Part shown: positions 35,574 through 43,952 of the stretch, one piece after another
How positions within the stretch are numbered: position 1 is the first letter of the stretch
Layout: every line of letters begins with the position of its first letter
Assembly: GCA_904420095.1 (NCBI GenBank)
Contig: CAJFUB010000026.1
Span: 1 to 64,000 of the forward strand
Direction of reading: 5' to 3'
From: an uncultured Clostridia bacterium
GTDB lineage: Bacteria; Bacillota; Clostridia; UBA1212; UBA1255
DNA: 64,000 nucleotides
Translations under genes and position numbers: made by a program
Notes under the pieces: model-generated
Seen by the model: only the letters and a program-made list of their open reading frames with translations
Database searches by the model: none
Told to the model about the DNA's origin: nothing

Positions 35574-36032
35574 ATGACGGAGCGAGAACTGCGTCGTTTG
35601 AGCAGAAAAGACCTTTTGGAAATGATGATTGAACAGAAAAAAGAACTGGAGGCCCTGAAGCTTGAATTAGAGGAGGCGAGAAAAGCCCTACAGAACAGAG
35701 AAATCATGCTTAACGAGGCGGGCTCCATCGCGATTGCCGCTCTGCAGATCAACGGAATTTTCGAGGCCGCGCAGGCGGCCGGCCAGCAATATTTAGAAAA
35801 TATTCAAAAGCTCAATGAGCGGCAGGCGGCGATCTGCGCAAAAAGGGATGCGGACAGTAAGGCGGAAGCCGACAGACTATTAAAAGAAACCGCGGAAAGA
35901 TGCCGTGAGCTGGAAGAAGAGGCGAAGCAAAAATCGGATGCATACTGGCTGGAGGTTTCCAGGCGTCTGCAGTCCTTTTATGATACGCATCAGGAGCTGA
36001 AGCAATTGCTGAGCTTCAGCTCCCGGGCATAA
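35574..36032 (+). CDS. coiled-coil protein at the head of the pilus cluster
   Basis: 152 residues, almost all helical. It begins MTERELRRLSRKDLLEMMIE, followed by heptad-like segments (about 15-45 and 85-125) around a conserved-looking middle (EAGSIAIAALQINGIFEAAQ). No membrane helix or signal is present, so it is cytoplasmic. Similar proteins occur beside signal peptidases and sortases in clostridial surface clusters, but I know of no assigned role. GGAGGAGG is 11 nt before ATG 35574. Signal peptidase starts 19 nt downstream. Confidence 0.8.
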   Translation: MTERELRRLSRKDLLEMMIEQKKELEALKLELEEARKALQNREIMLNEAGSIAIAALQINGIFEAAQAAGQQYLENIQKLNERQAAICAKRDADSKAEADRLLKETAERCRELEEEAKQKSDAYWLEVSRRLQSFYDTHQELKQLLSFSSRA

Positions 36033-36051
36033 ATAAAACGGGGCATTCAGG

Positions 36052-36636
36052 ATGAAACGGAACCAAAACATCTCTCCGCCTACGATACAGCAGCTGGAGG
36101 CAGAGCTGAAACGAGAGAATTACCGAAGAAAATACAGAAGGATGCTGCGCAGTACGCTTTCCGTGCTGGTCGTAGTAGCCGCAGCCGCAGTGCTGGTCTC
36201 CAGTCTTCTGCTGCCGGTCCTGAAAGTTTACGGCTCGTCTATGACGCCAAATCTGACTAACGGTGATATCGTTGTTGCACTGAGGAGAGGCTCCTTTGAA
36301 CGCGGCGATGTGATTGCATTCTATTATAATAATAAAATTTTAGTCAAACGTATTGTCGGCTTGCCGGGAGAATGGATTGACATTGACAGCGAAGGCGGCG
36401 TACTGATTGATGGCGTACCGCTGGAAGAGCCCTATCTGACGGAAAAGACTTTAGGGGAATGCAGCATAGAGCTGCCGTATCAGGTTCCGGACGGAAGGTA
36501 TTTTGTCATGGGAGACAACCGAACCGTTTCCAGTGATTCAAGAAGCATTGCTGTGGGATGCGCTGCAGAGGAACAGATCGTAGGAAAGCTTATTTTCCGT
36601 ATATGGCCTTTCCGTGCGTTCGGAACCATAGCATGA
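36052..36636 (+). CDS. lepB: signal peptidase I
   Basis: Cleaves signal peptides of exported proteins, probably of the pilins next door. 194 residues. One N-terminal membrane helix (about 34-57) is followed by the catalytic serine in YGSSMTP (Ser63) and the general base lysine in ILVKRIVGLPGE (Lys99), with the conserved box MGDNR...SSDSR. It has the prokaryotic Ser-Lys dyad, not the archaeal/ER Ser-His SipW pattern. A dedicated signal peptidase is a regular part of sortase pilus clusters in Gram-positives. Confidence 0.93.
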   Translation: MKRNQNISPPTIQQLEAELKRENYRRKYRRMLRSTLSVLVVVAAAAVLVSSLLLPVLKVYGSSMTPNLTNGDIVVALRRGSFERGDVIAFYYNNKILVKRIVGLPGEWIDIDSEGGVLIDGVPLEEPYLTEKTLGECSIELPYQVPDGRYFVMGDNRTVSSDSRSIAVGCAAEEQIVGKLIFRIWPFRAFGTIA

Positions 36637-36755
36637 GGGGGAAGGAAGGTTCTGCCGTGAAACAGATACTGCGAAAAATCTGCATACCAAAAGCGCCGGG
36701 ATAAAGACAACGAGGCGTTGATACACCAAATTAACATCGAAAGGAGATACATGTT

Positions 36756-38465
36756 ATGAAAAACACAAAAAAAGCAGCAGTCCTGCTGCTGTCCCTGTTC
36801 CTGGCTTTGATAACGGCCGTGCCGGTGTTTGCGCAGGAAGGAACTTATTCCATCACTATTGAAAATGAGGCATCGGGCCATATCTACGAGGCATACCAGA
36901 TTTTCGCCGGCCGTTTGTCAACCGATGATGAAGGAAATGTGATTTTGTCCGACATCACCTGGGGTACTGGCGTAAATGGAGAAGCGCTGCTGACTGCACT
37001 GCAGGCGGCAGATGCTGAGAAATATGGCAGCTGCGCGACCGCTGCAGAAGCGGCGGAATCTATTGGAGCTACATCTGCCGACGCAGAGGCGTTTGCGGAC
37101 ATCGCTGAAAACTACCTTACCGGAACAAAGGCTGAAAGCACGGCAGGAGACGGCAGCTATGTCATCTCCGGTCTGGATGCCGGTTACTATCTTGTGATGG
37201 ATCAGGAAGACAGCTTAGAAGGCGCCGGCTCCTCCTATACTGCTTACATCCTCCAGGTGCTGGGCAATGTAACCATGCAGCCCAAGGATACTGATATCCC
37301 TACCCTTGAGAAGAAGGTTTGGGAGGATGACGATGCCGATAGCAGCAGCGGATACGGAAACGGCTATTACGAAGCGGCCGACCATACCATCGGCGATGTG
37401 ATTCCTTTTAAGCTTATCGGATCCATCCCTGATATGACGGACTATGACTCCTATACTTACCGCTTCCATGACACCCAGTCCGCCGGACTGACCTTACATG
37501 GAAATTCCTTTGAGGTCTATCTGGTTGATGACCTGAATGCTGAGTTAGATGCGCTGACGCCTTTAAATAATGAGGGAAATCGGTACTATACCGTAAACAC
37601 GGATCCCGGCAATGGAGAGACGTTTACCGTCAGCTTTTCAAACCTGAAAACCGTTCCTGATGTTGCAGACTACACTCATATTGTAGTAGCTTACACCGCC
37701 GAGCTGAACGAAAACGCGAAAACCGGTCAAAAAGAAGGGAATCCTAACGAGGTTTATCTGGAGTTTTCCAATAACCCTAACGGCGAAGGCTTTGGCAGGA
37801 CCGAAAAACAGTACGTTGTTGTATTTACTTACACGCTGAACGGCCTGAAGTACGACGGCAATTTTGATTCCTATGAAAAGGAAGCTCGTTTGGCAGGGGC
37901 TAAGTTTGTTTTGCTGAACAGTACACAAAATAAGGCGGCCCTTGTTGCATTTGGCGGGACCTTTATAGAGTGGGTTGACCTCCCAGGGAACGCTGAAAGC
38001 TATGCAGACGTGACACTTGAAGAGTGGAACAACATGTATGCGGATGCCGGCCGGGATGTGGTCCTGACTTCTTCCAGTATCGGCATTGTCAGAATCTCCG
38101 GGCTTGACGATGACGAATACTACCTTTTGGAGATCGAGGCGCCTGCCGGCTACAATATGCTAAAAGCTCCGGTTAAGGTTTCGATTACCAGCGTACTCCA
38201 GCACGTGAATTTCTATGGAAGCAATCAGGATCAGATCCTGACTGATCTGTACGCCATTGTAAATGACGACGCCGAGAATCCTATGCACTGCACGATGCTT
38301 GGAGGCGGTACGGTTACTGTCCCCCTCGCAAACTTTTCCGGCACCACGCTGCCCGAAACGGGCGGAATCGGCACGACGTTTTTCTTTGCGGCAGGCGGTG
38401 TCCTGGCTGTCGGCGCAGGAATCCTGCTGGTGGTCAGGAAGCGTGTGAAAAGCGAAAATAAATAA
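36756..38465 (+). CDS. major pilin, LPXTG-anchored, isopeptide-forming
   Basis: 569 residues. The signal peptide ends at about VFA26. Residues 30-185 form the N-terminal pilin domain. The sequence TMQPKDTDIPTLEKKVW around 178-193 is the region expected to hold the pilin-motif lysine used for polymerisation. Middle and C-terminal Cna-B-like domains follow, with a classical E-box (YYLLEIEAPAGY, about 456). The sorting signal LPETG (532-536) is followed by a hydrophobic helix and a basic tail (RKRVK). This is the expected backbone of a covalent pilus. An AAAGGAG site precedes ATG 36756. Confidence 0.93.
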   Translation: MKNTKKAAVLLLSLFLALITAVPVFAQEGTYSITIENEASGHIYEAYQIFAGRLSTDDEGNVILSDITWGTGVNGEALLTALQAADAEKYGSCATAAEAAESIGATSADAEAFADIAENYLTGTKAESTAGDGSYVISGLDAGYYLVMDQEDSLEGAGSSYTAYILQVLGNVTMQPKDTDIPTLEKKVWEDDDADSSSGYGNGYYEAADHTIGDVIPFKLIGSIPDMTDYDSYTYRFHDTQSAGLTLHGNSFEVYLVDDLNAELDALTPLNNEGNRYYTVNTDPGNGETFTVSFSNLKTVPDVADYTHIVVAYTAELNENAKTGQKEGNPNEVYLEFSNNPNGEGFGRTEKQYVVVFTYTLNGLKYDGNFDSYEKEARLAGAKFVLLNSTQNKAALVAFGGTFIEWVDLPGNAESYADVTLEEWNNMYADAGRDVVLTSSSIGIVRISGLDDDEYYLLEIEAPAGYNMLKAPVKVSITSVLQHVNFYGSNQDQILTDLYAIVNDDAENPMHCTMLGGGTVTVPLANFSGTTLPETGGIGTTFFFAAGGVLAVGAGILLVVRKRVKSENK

Positions 38466-38478
38466 CGCTTTTACAGAT

Positions 38479-38517
38479 CGCTGCGGCGGAGAAGGGCTTT
38501 TCTTCCCCGCCGCAGCG
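38479..38517 (+). promoter_or_regulatory. long hairpin between the main pilin and sortase C genes
   Basis: CGCTGCGGCGG (38479-38489) pairs perfectly with CCGCCGCAGCG (38507-38517), and the inner GAAG/CTTC can extend it. No T run follows (the next bases are GTAAGG), so full termination is unlikely. It could protect the 3' end of pilin mRNA or cause partial termination, so that pilin is made in excess over sortase. Confidence 0.7.
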
Positions 38518-38530
38518 GTAAGGAAGCCGC

Positions 38531-39370
38531 ATGAAGAATGAACACGCCAAGAGGAACAAAATGATTTCCATCCTTCTGCTTCTCGTCCTGCTCGGAGGGC
38601 TGTCTTTACTGCTGTATCCGCTTGTCAGCGATTATTGGAATTCGTTCCACCAATCTCGGGCGATTGCGACCTATGTAGAAGCCGTGGCAGAATTAGACGA
38701 TGCATCCTACGAAGAATGGCGGGAGGCGGCGCAGGCCTATAACACCGCGCTGCAAGAGGATCAAACACGCTTCCAGCCCAATGAGGAAGAGAACAGTGCC
38801 TACAAACAGCTGCTGGATGTATCGGGTAAGGGGATCATGGGATATCTTGAAATCCCCTGTATAAATGTTTCCCTGCCAATCTATCATGGGACGGATGAGG
38901 AGATCCTTCAGATTGCGATCGGCCATATCGAGGGCTCCTCTCTCCCGGTCGGCGGCACCGGAACTCACTGCGTGATCTCCGGACACAGAGGCCTCCCGTC
39001 CGCAAAGCTGTTCACGGATCTGGACCAGCTGACAGAGGGTGATCTCTTTACCCTTCGGGTGCTGGATGAAACGCTGACCTATGAAGTAGATCAAATCCGC
39101 ATTGTAGAACCGGAGGATGTATCCCTGCTGAGCATTGAGGCAGGAAAGGATCTTTGCACGCTGATGACCTGCACTCCTTACGGGATCAACTCCCACCGTC
39201 TTCTGGTACGGGGGCATCGTATCGAGAATCAGGAGGCCGCAGGCTCCGTCCGCATCACGGCGGATGCCATACAGCTTGATCCCAGACTGGCGGCTCCGAT
39301 TCTTGCAGCTCCGGTGCTGCTGAGCCTTTTGCTTTGGACGCTGTTTAATCCGTTTAATAAAAGAAAATAA
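38531..39370 (+). CDS. class C (pilin-polymerising) sortase
   Basis: Membrane transpeptidase that links pilin subunits. 279 residues with an N-terminal helix (about 11-31) and a second C-terminal helix (about 258-275), the class C layout. Catalytic His152 (VISGHRGLPSAKLF), Cys214 (TLMTCTPYG) and Arg223 are present. The DPW/DPF lid motif that covers the active site in many class C enzymes is not visible; the equivalent stretch reads ENSAYKQLLDVSG. AAGGAAG precedes ATG 38531. Confidence 0.93.
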   Translation: MKNEHAKRNKMISILLLLVLLGGLSLLLYPLVSDYWNSFHQSRAIATYVEAVAELDDASYEEWREAAQAYNTALQEDQTRFQPNEEENSAYKQLLDVSGKGIMGYLEIPCINVSLPIYHGTDEEILQIAIGHIEGSSLPVGGTGTHCVISGHRGLPSAKLFTDLDQLTEGDLFTLRVLDETLTYEVDQIRIVEPEDVSLLSIEAGKDLCTLMTCTPYGINSHRLLVRGHRIENQEAAGSVRITADAIQLDPRLAAPILAAPVLLSLLLWTLFNPFNKRK

Positions 39371-39385
39371 GGGGATGGAGAAGGG

Positions 39386-40360
39386 ATGAGCAGAGATGAA
39401 AAAAATAAACTCTGGAAGCGCATTACGGCAGCGTTGCTTTCTTTTCTGGCCTGCATGGCCTGCGGCACTGCGGCTGTGTTTGCCGATGAGAAGATTGATA
39501 CGGAAGCGACCGCGTCCCTGACTGTTTTTTTCGGAAAAGACGGGGAAGGCTTTTCTAACGTGGAATTTCGTATCTATCGCGTAGCCGGCGGATCGGAAAC
39601 AGGCGGCTATACCTTGTCGGGCGTTTTTCAGGATTATCCCGTCGTTCTGGAGGGACTGGACAGCTCCGGCTGGAGAGCCCTGGCGCAAACCCTGGACGCA
39701 TATGCTGCGCGAGACGGCCTGCCGCCGCTCCAAACGAAAAGAACCGGCCGGGACGGACAGGCAGAATTCACGGGCTTAGCTGCCGGCCTGTATCTGATAA
39801 GGGGAGACCGGTATGTCGCGGGGGGAAAAACTTATACGCCGGAGCCGATGCTTGTAACGCTTCCCGTTCTTACACAAGAAAATGAGTGGAATTATAATGT
39901 TGAGGTTTCCTGTAAATTTGAAAGCGAGGATTCTTCTTCGGATCGCGTTCAGCGCAGCGTCCTGAAAATCTGGGAGGATGACGGGAATGAAAAAAATCGT
40001 CCGAAGGAGATTTCTGTACAGCTCTTGGAAAACGGTACGGTTGTGGATACTGTGACTTTGCATGCGGAAAACAATTGGGAACATACATGGGAAAGCTTAA
40101 CCGCCGATTCCAAATGGCAGGTCGCAGAAGCCGAGACTCCCGCGGGGTATACGGTTTCTGTGGCACAGGAGGGAACCGTCTTTGTGATGACTAATACCTA
40201 TTCCGCCGGTCCGTCTTCCCCTCCGCCGAGCACGCCGCCGACGGCGCCGCAGACGGGAATGCTTTGGTGGCCGGTACCGCTGCTTGTCTGCGGCGGCCTG
40301 TTCCTTCTGGCGACAGGCTGTCTGATCCGGAGCCGGCGCGGTGAGCAGGATGATGAATAA
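39386..40360 (+). CDS. second pilin / Cna-B surface protein with an APQTG sorting signal
   Basis: 324 residues. The signal peptide ends near AVFA32. A first domain (about 40-175) looks like the N-terminal domain of minor pilins. A Cna-B domain follows (about 193-272), with Lys in LKIWEDDGNEKNRP and Glu in VAEAETPAGY, which would form the isopeptide bond. A Pro/Ser-rich stem leads to APQTG (287-291), a hydrophobic helix and an Arg-rich tail. The usual Leu of LPXTG is replaced by Ala and the following position is Pro, so it may need its own sortase, and one is encoded next. Confidence 0.88.
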   Translation: MSRDEKNKLWKRITAALLSFLACMACGTAAVFADEKIDTEATASLTVFFGKDGEGFSNVEFRIYRVAGGSETGGYTLSGVFQDYPVVLEGLDSSGWRALAQTLDAYAARDGLPPLQTKRTGRDGQAEFTGLAAGLYLIRGDRYVAGGKTYTPEPMLVTLPVLTQENEWNYNVEVSCKFESEDSSSDRVQRSVLKIWEDDGNEKNRPKEISVQLLENGTVVDTVTLHAENNWEHTWESLTADSKWQVAEAETPAGYTVSVAQEGTVFVMTNTYSAGPSSPPPSTPPTAPQTGMLWWPVPLLVCGGLFLLATGCLIRSRRGEQDDE

Positions 40361-41048
40361 GAGTAAAAGGGGCGGAACCGTCCTCATCGCCTTAGGGCTG
40401 CTGTTGTTTGCGGCAGCCCTTCTTTTGATCGCCTATAATCTATTTGAGGAACGGCGCGCCGGGGATGAGGCGCATAATGTGCTTAAGCAGCTGCAGCAGC
40501 AAATACAGAGTCCGGAGGCGTCTTCTGCGCCAGACAGAAATTCGGGCGCGGAAGCTCAACCGCCCGAGCCGGATCCCGACGGCGCAGCGCCTTCTGCGCC
40601 ATCGGCCCCCCTGGAAAGTCCAGATTATATTTTAAATCCGAACAAGGAAATGCCTGAAGCAGAAATAGAGGGGAATGGCTATATCGGCATTTTGGAAATT
40701 CCGGCGCTTGCGCTGTCCCTGCCGGTGATGAGCAAATGGAGCTATCCGAAGCTGAAAATTGCTCCGTGCCGTTACAGCGGCTCCGCTTATACAGGCAATT
40801 TGGTGATCGCCGCACATAATTACCGCACCCATTTCGGTCTGCTTGAGAGTCTTGAACCCGGCGCACAGGTAAAATTCACCGATGTGGAGGGAAACGTATT
40901 TTCCTACGAAATCGCGGAAACCGAAATCCTCGAACCGACCGCGATTGAAGAGCTGCTGAGCGACGAATGGAATTTAACGCTTTTTACCTGCACCTATGGC
41001 GGGCAGGCGCGCGTTGCGGTTCGGTGCAGAGCGATCGGTCTGAAGTAG
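40341..41048 (+). CDS. second sortase of the pilus cluster
   Basis: 235 residues from GTG 40341 (GGAG at 8 nt); ATG 40350 or 40353 are also possible, and all overlap the preceding gene by up to 20 nt. One N-terminal membrane helix (about 12-32), a long Pro/Ala/Ser-rich stalk (about 55-100), then the sortase fold starting GYIGILEIPALALSLPV. Catalytic His159 (VIAAHNYRTHF), Cys217 (LTLFTCTYGG) and Arg224 are present. It lacks the C-terminal helix of class C and looks closer to the class B/D and housekeeping types. Translational coupling to the APQTG protein suggests that this is its substrate. Confidence 0.85.
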   Translation: MSRMMNKSKRGGTVLIALGLLLFAAALLLIAYNLFEERRAGDEAHNVLKQLQQQIQSPEASSAPDRNSGAEAQPPEPDPDGAAPSAPSAPLESPDYILNPNKEMPEAEIEGNGYIGILEIPALALSLPVMSKWSYPKLKIAPCRYSGSAYTGNLVIAAHNYRTHFGLLESLEPGAQVKFTDVEGNVFSYEIAETEILEPTAIEELLSDEWNLTLFTCTYGGQARVAVRCRAIGLK

Positions 41049-41072
41049 ACGGGCCGGCTCCGCGCGCATTTG

Positions 41073-41101
41073 TTGCGCTTGCAGGCGCGGTGTGTTAAAA
41101 T
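41073..41101 (+). promoter_or_regulatory. promoter of the dapF-dapL-purine operon
   Basis: TTGCGC (41073-41078), 17-bp spacer, TAAAAT (41096-41101) with an extended TGt. Confidence 0.6.
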
Positions 41102-41138
41102 TTACCTTGATTCACACAGCAAGGAGCGGAGTGAGTGT

Positions 41139-41960
41139 ATGAGACTGGTAAAAATGCACGGCATCGGAAACGACTACGTTTTTGCAGACTGCATCAAAGA
41201 AAAAATGGAAAACCCCGCCGAGCTTGCCGTTCGGATATCAGACCGCCATTTCGGCGTCGGATCGGACGGACTCATTTTGATTTGTCCATCGGAACGGGCG
41301 GATTACGAAATGCGGGTATATAACGCAGACGGCTCTTATGCCCGGATGTGCGGCAACGGAATCCGCTGCGTGGGAAAATATTTATACGATAACGGCTATG
41401 TCCGAGGGGATACTGTTGCGATCGAATCGGGAGGAAGCGTAAAGCGGCTCCGGCTTCTGATCGAAAACGGGACCTGCACGGGCGCAAGAGTCGATATGGG
41501 AAAGCCGGAAAGCCCCTGCATTGCGGGGAGAAACGATTCTCATGCCGTATTAAAAATCGGAGCCGAGGAGCATCGGCTGACGCTGGTTTCTGTCGGAAAT
41601 CCCCATGCGGTGGAATTTGTAGAGGACACGGACCGCGTGGCGCTCGAGCAGATCGGGCCCCTGATCGAGCATCATGAGCTTTTCCCGGATCGGACAAACG
41701 TAGAGTTTGTACAGTGTATCGACGCGCATACGATCAAAATGCGCGTTTGGGAACGCGGCTCCGGAGAAACCTTTGCCTGTGGGACAGGAGCGGTAGCTTC
41801 TGCTGTTGCTTCGATTCTCGACGGTCGCTGCGAGGCGGGAGAAATTACGGTTCATTTGAAGGGCGGGGACCTTCGCATTGCTTGGGACGGAAAGGACGGT
41901 CCGGCGTTTATGGAGGGCCCGGCGTCTTATGTTTTTGAAATTAAAGATCTGCGGTTATAA
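41139..41960 (+). CDS. dapF: diaminopimelate epimerase
   Basis: Converts LL- to meso-diaminopimelate for lysine and peptidoglycan. 273 residues. ATG 41139 gives the family start MRLVKMHGIGNDYVF, with GGAG 7 nt upstream; the longer upstream frame is rejected. The two catalytic cysteines are in RMCGNGIRC and ETFACGTGAVAS. The LL-DAP aminotransferase that makes its substrate follows 29 nt downstream. Confidence 0.97.
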   Translation: MRLVKMHGIGNDYVFADCIKEKMENPAELAVRISDRHFGVGSDGLILICPSERADYEMRVYNADGSYARMCGNGIRCVGKYLYDNGYVRGDTVAIESGGSVKRLRLLIENGTCTGARVDMGKPESPCIAGRNDSHAVLKIGAEEHRLTLVSVGNPHAVEFVEDTDRVALEQIGPLIEHHELFPDRTNVEFVQCIDAHTIKMRVWERGSGETFACGTGAVASAVASILDGRCEAGEITVHLKGGDLRIAWDGKDGPAFMEGPASYVFEIKDLRL

Positions 41961-41989
41961 TATGAAAAGAAACGGGAGGATCGGATATT

Positions 41990-43216
41990 GTGGTTAAAAT
42001 CAATGCAAATTATTTAAAACTGCCGGGGAGCTATCTGTTCAGCGATATCGCAAAGAAGGTCGGCGCGTATACCGCCGCCCACCCGGAAAAACCGATTATC
42101 AGGCTCGGCATCGGCGATGTTACACAGCCGCTTCCGCCTGCTGTGATCGATGCGCTGCATAAGGCTGCGGATGAAATGGGCGCGGCGGAGACGTTCCGCG
42201 GCTACGGGCCGGAGCAGGGATATGCGTTTCTGCGGGAGCTGATTGCGGAAAACGATTATAAAGCGCGCGGGATCGCAATAGAAGCGGACGAGATTTTTAT
42301 CAGCGACGGGTCAAAAAGCGATACAGGCAACATCGGTGATATTTTTTCGGTAGAGAATCGTGTTGCGGTATGCGATCCGGTTTACCCCGTATACGTGGAC
42401 ACAAACGCTATGGCGGGCCGCGCGGGAGAGTATCTTGCCGCGTCGGGAAAGTGGACCAATCTGATCTATATGCCGGGTACAGCCGAAAATCATTTCATAC
42501 CGGAGCTTCCTTCCGGGGATCCGGCGCCCGATCTGATTTATCTGTGCTATCCGAATAATCCGACCGGAACGATGATTTCGAAGGAAGCGCTCGGACGCTG
42601 GGTGGATTACGCGCTTGCAAACGGCGCCGTGATTCTTTACGATGCCGCATATGAGGCATATATTACGGAGCCCGGCCTTCCGCACAGCATTTACGAGATC
42701 GAGGGAGCGGACCGGTGCGCCATTGAGTTCCGAAGCTTTTCGAAGAACGCCGGATTTACGGGAACGCGGTGCGCCTTTACGGTCGTACCGAAGCGGCTTT
42801 GCGTAGACGGAACGCAGCTTCATTCGCTCTGGAACAGGCGTCAGACGACGAAGTTCAACGGCGTTCCGTACGTGATCCAGAGAGCCGCCGCCGCCGTTTA
42901 TTCGCCGGAGGGAAAACAGCAGACGCAGCGGCTTGTTGCGTATTATCTCAACAACGCGCGTCTGATTCGCGAGGGCCTGCAGAAAGCCGGCTACCGTGTG
43001 TGGGGCGGCGTCAACGCCCCGTACGTCTGGCTCAAGACGCCCGACGGCATGAGCTCGTGGCAGTTCTTTGATTACCTGCTAGAAACGCTTGGCATTGTGG
43101 GAACGCCTGGCTGCGGCTTCGGACCAAGCGGAGAAGGATATTTCCGCCTGACCGGCTTCGGCAGCACGGAGCTTACAAGGCAGGCAGTCGAGCGCATTAT
43201 AAACGGAAAAATATAA
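41990..43216 (+). CDS. dapL: LL-diaminopimelate aminotransferase
   Basis: PLP enzyme that makes LL-diaminopimelate from tetrahydrodipicolinate in one step, bypassing the succinylase and acetylase routes. 408 residues. The start is GTG 41990 with GGGAGG 9-10 nt upstream. Family patterns are [21 protein letters not shown] and the PLP lysine in [16 protein letters not shown]. With dapF it gives the complete end of the lysine route in one operon. Confidence 0.96.
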   Translation: MVKINANYLKLPGSYLFSDIAKKVGAYTAAHPEKPIIRLGIGDVTQPLPPAVIDALHKAADEMGAAETFRGYGPEQGYAFLRELIAENDYKARGIAIEADEIFISDGSKSDTGNIGDIFSVENRVAVCDPVYPVYVDTNAMAGRAGEYLAASGKWTNLIYMPGTAENHFIPELPSGDPAPDLIYLCYPNNPTGTMISKEALGRWVDYALANGAVILYDAAYEAYITEPGLPHSIYEIEGADRCAIEFRSFSKNAGFTGTRCAFTVVPKRLCVDGTQLHSLWNRRQTTKFNGVPYVIQRAAAAVYSPEGKQQTQRLVAYYLNNARLIREGLQKAGYRVWGGVNAPYVWLKTPDGMSSWQFFDYLLETLGIVGTPGCGFGPSGEGYFRLTGFGSTELTRQAVERIINGKI

Positions 43217-43230
43217 AGGAGGATCAGGAA

Positions 43231-43941
43231 ATGAGAGATTCGTTGGAACGGGAGCTGAAAGAAAATTCATATCCCGGAAGAGGCATCGTGATCGGAAGGT
43301 CGGAAGACGGAAAGAATGCCGTTGCCGCTTATTTCATTATGGGCAGGAGCGTCAACAGCAGAAATCGTATTTTTGTGGAGGACGGAGAGGGAATCCGTAC
43401 ACAGGCGTTTGATCCCTCGAAGCTGAGCGACCCGAGCCTGATCATTTATGCGCCGGTTCGCGTGATGGGCAATAAAACCATCGTAACAAACGGAGACCAG
43501 ACCGATACGATCTATGAACTGATGGATCGGCAGCAGACCTTTGAACAGGCGCTGCGCACGAGAGAATTTGAGCCGGACGCGCCGAATTATACGCCGAGAA
43601 TTTCAGGAATTCTGCATGTAGGGGACGGAAAATATAATTTTGCAATGTCGATCCTTAAAACAAACTGCGGAAATCCGGAGAGCTGCTGCCGCTACACGTT
43701 CGCTTATGAAAATCCTGCGCCCGGTGCCGGGAGACTGATCCACACATATCGGGGGGACGGCGATCCGCTTCCGAGCTTCGAAGGCGAGCCGAAGCCGGTC
43801 CGGATCGAAGGGACAATCGACGATTTCACCGCAATGCTTTGGAGCAGTCTAAACGAAGAAAATAAAGTGTCTTTATTTGTGCGGTATATCGATATTCTAA
43901 CGGGAGGCTACGAAACCCGCATTGTCAATAAGAACTGCTAG
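43231..43941 (+). CDS. IMP cyclohydrolase, PurO-like (stand-alone)
   Basis: Closes the purine ring, FAICAR to IMP. 236 residues of the IMP_cyclohyd fold first known from archaeal PurO, with the start SYPGRGIVIGRSEDGKNAVAAY and the pattern YFIMGRSVNSRNR. It replaces the N-terminal domain of the bifunctional PurH of most bacteria. The gene beside it supplies the transformylase half. AAAGGAGGAT precedes ATG 43231. Confidence 0.9.
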   Translation: MRDSLERELKENSYPGRGIVIGRSEDGKNAVAAYFIMGRSVNSRNRIFVEDGEGIRTQAFDPSKLSDPSLIIYAPVRVMGNKTIVTNGDQTDTIYELMDRQQTFEQALRTREFEPDAPNYTPRISGILHVGDGKYNFAMSILKTNCGNPESCCRYTFAYENPAPGAGRLIHTYRGDGDPLPSFEGEPKPVRIEGTIDDFTAMLWSSLNEENKVSLFVRYIDILTGGYETRIVNKNC

Positions 43942-43952
43942 GAGGGCGCGTT

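Noticed and set aside
35347-35577. 76-codon frame overlapping the small membrane protein and the start of the pilus cluster
   Set aside because: No start signal; it overlaps a better frame and the likely pilus promoter.
36658-36705. 15-codon frame (GTG 36658) between signal peptidase and main pilin
   Set aside because: No ribosome-binding site of note and too short to support without conservation data.
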